A DNA stretch of 64,000 nucleotides, taken from contig JAUTDP010000006.1 of NCBI GenBank assembly GCA_033439795.1, positions 3,224,001-3,288,000 on the forward strand, read 5' to 3'. The notes beneath the pieces were generated by a model that ran no database searches, was not told where the DNA came from, and saw only the letters and a list, made by a program, of their open reading frames with translations. A program made the position numbers and the translations under genes. Shown piece after piece: positions 1-7,520 of this stretch; position 1 is the first letter of the stretch; each line of letters starts with the position of its first letter. The DNA is from Sordaria brevicollis. Its lineage: Eukaryota; Ascomycota; Sordariomycetes; Sordariales; Sordariaceae.

Positions 1-2530
1 TTAAGTATTTAAATTTTATTATTTATATTAATATTAACGTATAGGTTAACCCCAAAAAGGTTAAAATAATTTTAAATTAACTTCCCCCTATTTTTTAAAA
101 AAATATATAGAACTTTCTAAAATTTATTAATTATTATTATATATTTATTCTTTAATTTTTAAAAGTAATTACCCCTTTATTAAAGTTAATTAATAAAGAA
201 ATTGCTTTTAAATAAATTAAAAAGTGCGAAAGCGCTTTTTAACTTTTAAAGACTTTATTTACGAAAATTCCGATTTTAACGGAATTCGATCCGGATAAGA
301 AAATATTTTTAAAAATAAATTATAATAAATTTACTTTAAACGGGGTTATTTCCTAAAAAGTAAATAAAAACGGTAAGGATATAATTTATAAAATTATAAG
401 CTTCTATTCCTAAAAATTTAACTTTACCGAACGGAATTACTTTATTTATAATAAAGAAATATTTATTATTATTAATTACTTAAAATAATAATCGGCGGAA
501 TTGCGGAGCTATAAATTATTTACTATCCTAACGGATTATTAGAATTTTAAATATTTTATAAAATTAAAGAAATTTTCGGAATAATAAACGCGGTAGGTAG
601 AATATTTCTCCCGGTTTAATTTCTAAATCGAATATAAGCCTAATAAAAACGGAATAATCCTTAATGCCCTCTTTCGACGAAATTAAAATATACCCACGGA
701 CTAAAACCGTAAAGTACAAAACATTTAAATAATACTAAACTCCGCTCTTAAAAACTATATTCCGTTCCGTATCTCAACGGCCCGGGTAATCCGCTTAAGG
801 AAGGAAGGTATAAATATATTTAAAAATCCGGATTTATAATAATTTTAATTATAGACGGAATTCTACAATTCCTTATATTAATAAATAAAGGAAGCCGTCC
901 TTTATAATAACCGCTATTTCGACCCGTTCTTAAAATTCAAAATTCAAATTACAAATTACTCTATTAACTCCTTCGGCCGCCTTCATTACTAAAATCGTCT
1001 TTAAATTTTAGGAGCCTTTATATATACCGAATTTAAATTAATTATATTACTAAATACCGATTAACGTTTTAATATCTTCTATACTATTTTAATTTAAATT
1101 ATTTATAGTTTATATATATTAGAATATTTTAATAAAAAAAGTATTATTATAATATTTTCTTAATATTTTTATTAACCTCTCCTTAATTTTTACGTCCGGT
1201 AATTCCTCTACAATTACTATACTTACAATTCTACGAAGGTTTAGAGGGAATAAAAGAAAAGCCTCCTATATTTATTATTAATCCTAGAATAATTTAATAA
1301 AAATATATAAATAAACTTTATTATTAATTTCCTAAAATTTAATAGTAATATTTATCTTTAAATTATAAAAAATAAGCTTAATAAAATCGTATTCTTCGAA
1401 TTTATACCCTCTATAAAAACGGAATTCTACGCCGAACGTTTCCTCTAATATTTCATTCACTACTACAATTTTTTAAAATCTATTATTAACAATCGTAATT
1501 CTAATTAAACTAACCGCTTTTAAACTAAATTATATAAATTCCTAAACATTAAACGTTTACTTAATACCATTTATTACTTATAGACTAATAAAGGCCTAAA
1601 GTATATAAATTAGGAAATTTACGCCTACCTATATATAATCGTCAATTATATTCAAAATAATTAAAATAAATAGTACCCTATAACGTAATTAATTATTAAT
1701 AACCGAATTAATACTTTAATAAATATATTTCCGTTCTTTATTACTTATAAATTCGACCCCGAATTCCCGGTCTCTATAATCAAAAACCCTTCCGATCGTT
1801 AATTTTTACCCTTATTTTTTAAGAAGCGGGCTTAAAAATTCGTTAAAAAACTATAATAAATTACGGACCTATATTAAATTATTATAACGGCTACTATTTA
1901 AGAATAAAAAAAATTCGTTAATTATAATTAATAATTTATAAAACGCTTCGTAATTAGGGATAAAATTTAATTTAATTTTAAAAATTATATTACTAACCGT
2001 TTAAAAAAGAAATTCGATTAATTTTATACGGAATATACTATTTCGAAAATATTATCTCCCTATATAATCGAATTATTTAAATTTCCCTATACTATTTATA
2101 ACGTTTTCTATATCGATTTCCTATACAAAATTATTAATAACCCTTTCCCTAAATAAAAATTCATCGACGAATAGCTCCTAATTATTAAAATTAAAGGAGA
2201 ATCGGAATATTAAATAAAAGAAATTCTCTATATTAATACTATTAAAAGGAAAAAAAGTTTAATAAAAAAAATCTTAATTAAGTAGAAAGGATATTAAAAC
2301 CTAATATAAGAGCCCCTAAAAAATTTTAAAAATACTATCGCTCTAAATAAATTTAAAGCTCTATATAATTTAATAACGGATAATAACGGCCTAACCGACT
2401 AATATATTAAAAAATTCCTATAAAAGGCTATAAACGGGGCGAAATATATTATAAACGGAATGAAAGATTTTTAAATACAGATTAAAATAAATAATAAATT
2501 AATTAGGGCGGGGCCCCGGCGAAATTAATA
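1..2530 (+). mobile_element. Ty3/Gypsy chromovirus pol relic, RIP-degraded, 5' end outside window
   Basis: One nearly indel-free frame carries Ty3/Gypsy pol features despite many stops. At about 258-500 are the RT-RNase H connection motifs FTKIPILTEFDPDK and KFNFTERNYFIYNKE. At about 500-680 the RNase H region reads LRSYKLFTILTDY, then FSRFNF and YKPNKNG, matching the usual LSRFxFxIxYxPGKxN. At about 1560-1770 the integrase end reads YxxTNKGLKYIN, corresponding to YHPQTDGQTERVNQ, then NNRINT and FFITYKFDP. At about 2200-2360 a chromodomain reads KEILYINTIKRKK, ILIKxKGY and EPLKNFKNT, which marks the chromovirus clade. The polyprotein appears to end near 2525. Gag and the first part of RT lie before the window. 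No LTR pair was identified. Confidence 0.82.
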
Positions 2531-3560
2531 ATTAATCTAATTTAAATATCTTTTATTAAATTATCCTCTATTACTTCCGATATAAATTCCCTAATAATAA
2601 TCTCCTCTTCCTCCTCCTTATAATTAAATATATAAATACTAATAAAATTATAAACGTTTAAGGGCTTACGGGCATAATAGCAGAAAATAGGAAGCGTAGG
2701 ACGGTAATTCTCTAAGCGCAAAAACTTAACGGTAATAAAAAAAGAGGAAAATAAAAAGCGGATACTATATTCGGGGCAGATATTTAAAAAGAAATATTAC
2801 GCTTCCTACTATTTAAATCTATTATATTACTTCTTATTATTTCCTTCGACTTCCTTTCCCTTTTTTCTTTTCTTTACTAATAGGGGTTATATAATAACGG
2901 TTTTTTTAATAATAATAATAATAATAGTAATACTAACGGCGGCGGTAATATTAATAGCGGTAATATTAGCGTTAATAGCGATATAAATATTATAATCTTT
3001 AATTAAGTAATTAAATTCCGTATATCGGCTATTTATTTATTTCACTTTCTCTATATTAATTATTAAATTAAATAACTATTCCCTAAAATTTTCGAATTTA
3101 CGGATTGGCTCTTTAAAAATTTAAATTTTTATAATATTAATTAAACCGTTAATAATTTTAATAGAAGAAGAAAATTCCGTAGGAAGCGTTTTAATAGTAA
3201 CCCAATTCATAAAACCGCTAAATAGTATTAATAATTTAAAGAACCGCTAAAAAAAGAAAAAAAGAACGAAAATTTATATAAGAATAAAGTTTTATTTTTT
3301 TAAGATTTAAAATCCTAATAAGATTTTAAATATAGCGAAGTAATTATTACGGGAATTTCTAAATATATACCCTTCGGTATATTAAACCTTAAAAGTAAAT
3401 TAGATTTAAATAAGAACGGGTTTATAACCTTTATAAGCGTACTAATAAAATAAATACGTAAAAATAGAAAAGCCTTTATTAAATATAATATAATTATATT
3501 TATTAATTAAATAGCTTTTATACTAAAAATTTTAAAATTTAGCCCCGGATAGGACGTATT
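2530..3560 (-). mobile_element. second RIP-degraded coding relic, unassigned
   Basis: After the chromovirus pol end, the - strand shows a long stretch where, with TAA/TAG read as mutated sense codons, one frame stays coding-like. A clear run reads NWVTIKTLPTEFSSSIKII, followed by FKEPIRKFENFRE and later VKKRKKGKE. The segment might be a gag or protease part of a second retroelement, but I cannot match it to a family. It slightly overlaps the pol end of the + strand element, so the two are convergent. Treat the function as unknown. Confidence 0.35.
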
Positions 3561-3645
3561 CGCGAATATCGTCGGGAACGGACTTGCCGGCTATATTAAT
3601 AATAGTAATATTAAGCCGAATTTAGCAGGGCTTCGGCGGGGTAAT

Positions 3646-3659
3646 TTGAAGCGGAGCTT
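3646..3659 (+). repeat. left arm of 14-bp inverted repeat
   Basis: TTGAAGCGGAGCTT here is the exact reverse complement of AAGCTCCGCTTCAA at 4569-4582. The two arms bracket about 930 bases holding the direct repeats and the tRNA-like fragment, so they could be terminal inverted repeats of a small non-autonomous element. That role is inferred. No target-site duplication was recognised. Confidence 0.5.
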
Positions 3660-3901
3660 CAACATTGAGAAGTGTTGAAAAAACACGGAGCAAAGCGTTG
3701 AGCGTAGCTTCTTCTATAATACGGTGACCCCCCTGTTAATAATCCCTGTAAATAGCCACGAGGTTTACCCGCGATTTCGCGACCTGCAATTGGTTGAAAA
3801 AAATTCTCGAGTTGGAATTGGCTGAATAAGACCCCCTATCCCTGTCCGCCAAGCTCGCTTAGGGCTTGGCATTTGAAAGTGGGTCCTATTAAGACAAAGT
3901 G

Positions 3902-4018
3902 GGTACCAGAATGATGAGTAAGCTGAGACGAGTACAATGGTACCACTCACGTGACCGTAGCTAGCCTGCCGGCCGAGAAAAACGGCTTTGAAAAAATCTG
4001 ACGGATATATAGAAAAAA
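3902..4018 (+). repeat. direct repeat, copy 1
   Basis: About 117 bases, including the core GTACCACTCACGTGACCGTA and then CTAGCCTGCCGGCCGAGAAA, recur 162 bases downstream with a few differences and no gaps. Most differences are transitions (C/T, G/A). Unlike the surroundings, CA and TG dinucleotides survive, which fits the minimum length that RIP needs to recognise a duplication (about 400 bp in Neurospora). Confidence 0.85.
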
Positions 4019-4063
4019 TCTAAAAAGCTTATCGATAAGGGTAAGAATATCGATAAAGAAATA

Positions 4064-4178
4064 GGTATCAAAATGATGAGTAAGCCGAGACGAGTAGATT
4101 GGTACCACTCACGTGACCGTAACTAGCCTGCCGGCCGAGAAAAACGGCTTTGAAAAAATCTGACGGATATATATAAAA
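4064..4178 (+). repeat. direct repeat, copy 2
   Basis: Second copy of the 3902-4018 unit, starting GGTATCAAAATGATGAGTAA and running through ACGGCTTTGAAAAAATCTGA. It keeps a constant 162-base offset from copy 1, so no insertion or deletion separates the two. It is followed at once by A-rich sequence and the tRNA-like fragment. Confidence 0.85.
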
Positions 4179-4205
4179 AAAAAAAATTCTATTTTCAAAA
4201 AAAAA

Positions 4206-4281
4206 AACGTCGTAGCTAACCTAGCAAATATACGGTTATAATATATACCCTTTGGCGGTCGGTTCGATTCCCGGCCGGAGT
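4206..4281 (+). pseudogene. tRNA-like fragment with box B
   Basis: The segment has GGTTCGATTCC at 4261-4271, the canonical T-loop and internal B-box of a tRNA gene, and an A-box-like TAGCTAACCTAGC about 45 bases upstream. The 3' part ends CCGGCCGGAG, like an acceptor strand. The 5' acceptor strand is not recognisable and the arms pair poorly, so this is probably a mutated tRNA or a tRNA-derived SINE end, not a working gene. Confidence 0.35.
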
Positions 4282-4289
4282 AAAAATAA

Positions 4290-4469
4290 AATCTTTTTAA
4301 TAATATTTAAATAGTAAAATAAAAAATAATAAATAAATAAATAATAATAAATAAATATTAATTAATAAAATAATAATAATTAATAAATAAATAACAATAA
4401 ATAAATAAATAATAATAAAAAAATGAATAATAATAAAAAAATGAATAATAATAAATAAAAAAAGAATAA

Positions 4470-4517
<48 letters not shown>

Positions 4518-4520
4518 AGT
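4290..4520. repeat. AAT/AAAT microsatellite tract
   Basis: Low-complexity AT sequence dominated by AAAT and AAT units, ending in an uninterrupted (AAAT)n run at about 4459-4515. It generates spurious Ile/Phe/Tyr-rich open frames on the - strand. No other function is visible. Confidence 0.9.
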
Positions 4521-4568
4521 AGAAAAAACTTATTAAAAATATAATTAAAAATATAGGAAGTAAATGTT

Positions 4569-4582
4569 AAGCTCCGCTTCAA
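4569..4582 (+). repeat. right arm of 14-bp inverted repeat
   Basis: AAGCTCCGCTTCAA, the reverse complement of 3646-3659. About 22 bases downstream is a separate perfect palindrome with 10-base arms and a GAA loop (4605-4627), so the local end structure is hairpin-rich. Confidence 0.5.
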
Positions 4583-4604
4583 GTAAATTTCTGCCCACCC
4601 GTAT

Positions 4605-4627
4605 AAAATTTGCCGAAGGCAAATTTT
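4605..4627. repeat. perfect hairpin palindrome
   Basis: AAAATTTGCC, loop GAA, GGCAAATTTT. The arms are ten bases and match perfectly. It lies in a short stretch with near-normal base composition inside the RIP island. Its role is unknown; a transposon end or remnant is possible. Confidence 0.7.
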
Positions 4628-5129
4628 GCGGGGGTACGGGGGCGGCAGCCCTCGTAGGTTTAAAAATAGCGACCTTAATAGCGCCCTTACTACGGCGAAA
4701 AGCGGGAATAGGAATAAGCGGCGGGGTAAGCGAATTAGTAATAATTTCCTATAAAATTAGGAATTTATAAAGGAATTCGAATTAAATAATAATAACGGGG
4801 GTATCTATTTTAACGGCGATTAATTAATAATTAATTAATACGCCCGTAAAAGGATTAATAAAAAGGATAATAATAATAATAAAAATAATAGAAATAATAA
4901 AAATACGTTTAATATACGTTAATAGGAGTGCGCGTTATTTAATATTTATAATTTTAATTATTCGATAAATTAAAGGAGGAAAGAAAAAAGGGAAAAAGAA
5001 AAAAAGAGAAGCGCGGGGTATATACTAAGGATATACGTTAACGGCTCGTCGTTTAATATTTAAAATCTATATAATTATATACCTACCTATATATAGTACG
5101 TTTAATTAGGAGAAGGGGGAGGCTAATAT

Positions 5130-5385
5130 TATAGGGCTAATGCCCGTAATTAAATCTAATTAGCACTACTAGTCGTACCGCCAGTCGGGCCGCCAATCGC
5201 GGTCCTTACCGCTACGGTAAGCGGAGTGGCCTGTACCCGGTCCTCAAAAGGATAATTGACCAATACCGCCCAAAGGGCGCTTTCCTTCCTCCCTTTTCCC
5301 CTTCGTAGAACCTTATCGATTCGTTAAGACCCAGCATCTGTGCCAACTGTGCTGTGCCCCTTACAGGTTTTTAGTTTTTAATCTT
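5130..5385. other. RIP-spared GC-rich patch
   Basis: About 250 bases of near-normal composition within the AT-rich island, including CGTACCGCCAGTCGGGCCGC and a later stretch with CATCTGTGCCAACTGTGCTG. CA and TG dinucleotides are present, so this part either was never duplicated or was too short for RIP. It could be a solo LTR end or captured unique sequence. No coding frame is visible. Confidence 0.5.
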
Positions 5386-5606
5386 ATTATATAAATAATT
5401 ATTAACTCTAACTTTAGCACTAAATTTAATACACTTTAATACCCTAGTAAATATTTATTATTATAATATATAATAAAATATATATACTCTCTTTTACCCT
5501 CCTTCCTACCTTTTCCCAATTACTATACTATATTACTTATACTCTACCAATTCGCTAATATATATCTATTAATAATCTTTATTAAAATTATTAAATTTAT
5601 TTATTA

Positions 5607-6690
5607 TTAATTTCGCGTTTTTATAATAATTACGGATCTATTATATACGTACCCTATATTAAGCGTTACCTTTTTTAAAAAGTCGGGGAAATCTTCCTCC
5701 GCGATATTATTATTACCTTTATTATAATATACCCTCTTAAATTACCGTTTAAAATCGTTAAAATATACTTTTATAGGGTTAAATTCGGGAAAATATAGCG
5801 GTAAATACTATAATAGAACCCCCTTCTAAGTATACGCGTATTGGAATTAGGCTCGAAGGTACTAATTAGCGTTATTTATTACTAAAATACTATTACAATT
5901 AGGAAATAAATTTATTTTTAATAACAACTTCTTTATTATCTATTCCCAAAACTTAACGGAATTTATTATACTTTAGAATATTAATAAATTGAATATATTA
6001 TTTATATTAATAATTAAGAGGAAGTAATACCGTTTACTATACTCGAACCGGTTAAAAACTATTATAATAACGCCTTTAAGCGCCTAACTAATATAATAAA
6101 CTCCATTCCTTCGACTTATATTAAATTTATTATAAAATACGAATATCTTTATAATAAATAAAAATATTTTTATATACTAATTTATAACTAAAATAGGGGA
6201 TTATTATAATACTTTTAAATAGAATCGTTTTTTTTTTCTATTTATTTTATTGGAAATGTCTTTATATAGTCTCCTTCGAAATATATATATTGTATTCATC
6301 GGTTAAAAAAGTATAAATCTTATCGAAATATAAATTAAGTTTTACAATAAAAAGTTTTATAACCTTCTATAATATCGGTTAATATAATATTTATTATATA
6401 AATAATATAGGAAATATATTTTAAGCGCCTATATTAAAAGTTTTTTAGCGTTTTAAAGTACTTTCGAAGGTAGAAATGCTTTACTAATATCCCTAAAAGT
6501 ACTTTTATACTTCTAAATACTCTTTATAAAAATATTAATAGTAGTAGCGATTTCGTTAGGGTATTTATTATTTACTAATATTATTATAATTAATACCTTC
6601 TAACGGGTATTTAGGTAATATATTATATTAATAATAGAAAAAAAGATAACGTAAATACTAGAAATAATAAATATAATATTATTATATTAA
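5607..6690 (-). mobile_element. Tc1/mariner-like DDE transposon relic, RIP-degraded
   Basis: On the - strand from about 5892 down to a stop at 5607-5609, one frame without indels gives the end of a DDE transposase. It starts ILVINNANxYLRA, equivalent to the second catalytic segment (LVxDNAxxH). It continues YLPLYFPEFNPIKVYFND, equivalent to the family hallmark LPPYSPEFNPIEVYFSD, and closes KVTLNIGYVYNRS. The few internal stops are TAA or TAG, as RIP would make from CAA, CAG or TGG, and the catalytic Asp is read as Asn. The region 5900-6690 is similarly AT-rich and probably holds the N-terminal part, but I could not fix its frame. No terminal repeats were identified. Confidence 0.72.
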
Positions 6691-6784
6691 TAAACGGTTT
6701 TTTTGTAATAGTTTTGGCCAATTTTGATAATAATCGATGGTGTTATTTTGTCAAAAATCGAAAAAGTGGCCAGTTTGCGTTGTT

Positions 6785-6802
6785 GTGTGTGCGCGCACAC
6801 AC
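6785..6802. repeat. 18-bp alternating purine/pyrimidine palindrome
   Basis: GTGTGTGCGCGCACACAC is a perfect palindrome of alternating purines and pyrimidines, a sequence type known to adopt Z-DNA or a cruciform. It sits about 95 bases inside the normal-composition side of the RIP boundary. Function is not known. Confidence 0.6.
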
Positions 6803-6869
6803 CCCCTCCCGCCAAGACTGCACAGGCGTTTGAGTTTGGGAATGGCAGTAATGCTCGCCAACCGAGCGA

Positions 6870-7148
6870 ACCAGTCTTGTGTACGCGTTCATACATCGTT
6901 TCCAATTGTCCATTCCACATCCTCGTCACGGGCTTCAACAGCAACGCCGAAGCATCTGTTGTTAGTATTAAGGCGATAACCTGTACCTCTTCTCCCTTGT
7001 CGTGACGGTCTTGGGGTTCCGCACTAGCCTCCAATGATCCTCTCAAACCCATGAGGACTGTGTATGCGATTGCTGAAAAGCTTTCGGATGCTATTGTGTG
7101 TGGGCGAGCTTGTTGATTGTTAGGATTGAAGAATTGTGCGGAAGACAT
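6870..7148 (-). pseudogene. truncated HET-gene tail, paralogue of the neighbouring HET gene
   Basis: The - strand frame encodes EEVQVIALILTT, ALLLKPVTRMWNGQLETMYERVHK. The intact HET gene next door ends with DEVQALALILVT, ALMLKPMASMSNGQTEAIYERVHK, so the two are clear paralogues, and the DNA alignment is visible too. The fragment then diverges and its frame runs into the RIP island, where it stops at 6687. No HET core domain is present. An upstream Met exists at 7148, but the 45 or so residues before the matching part have no counterpart in the intact protein. I read this as a broken duplicate cut by transposon insertion or rearrangement. Confidence 0.72.
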
Positions 7149-7520
7149 GATTATAGTTGACTGAAGTTAAGCCAAACTACCTGAACCATGACATCGTCGT
7201 CGTCGAGTCCAAAACATATTTCTTTCCCTTGTGACTTTTTGCTCATTTCATTCACCTCCGTGATCAACATAATCCATAGTAGTCCCTTTGAGCCGGGCAG
7301 GCCCGATGTTTCTCGTAGCTGATAGCCTCAGGAAATGATTATCGGAAGGTCTTGAACGGGGTCAACCTTCTCAAATTACAGCAAGGCTGGAAAAAAGTTG
7401 CCAGGGATATATTGGTATATTACTGTACACATGTTAATTCTCGGGCGGTGCGCTTGTCAGATGTATGATGGACAAGGTAGGACTCACGATTGGATGGACA
7501 GCCATCTGGGGCTATATAAC
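7149..7520. other. intergenic, between HET fragment and HET gene
   Basis: Normal composition with no open frame that looks real. It separates the HET-tail fragment from the stop of the intact HET gene on the same strand. Nothing else recognised. Confidence 0.6.

Larger units (their letters stand above)
1..6690. repeat. AT-rich RIP-mutated transposon island
   Basis: This block is strikingly AT-rich and poor in CA and TG dinucleotides, while TA is abundant and CG persists. That is the footprint of repeat-induced point mutation, which changes C to T mainly in CpA and operates on duplicated DNA in Sordariomycetes. No long open frame survives, yet transposon proteins can be read when TAA/TAG are treated as mutated CAA/CAG/TGG codons. 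Composition returns to normal abruptly near 6690. Such islands are usually methylated heterochromatin; that part is inferred. Base composition was judged by eye, not computed. Confidence 0.93.

Noticed and set aside
4358..4582. Phe/Tyr/Ile-rich - strand frame
   Set aside because: Pure AAT/AAAT microsatellite translation.
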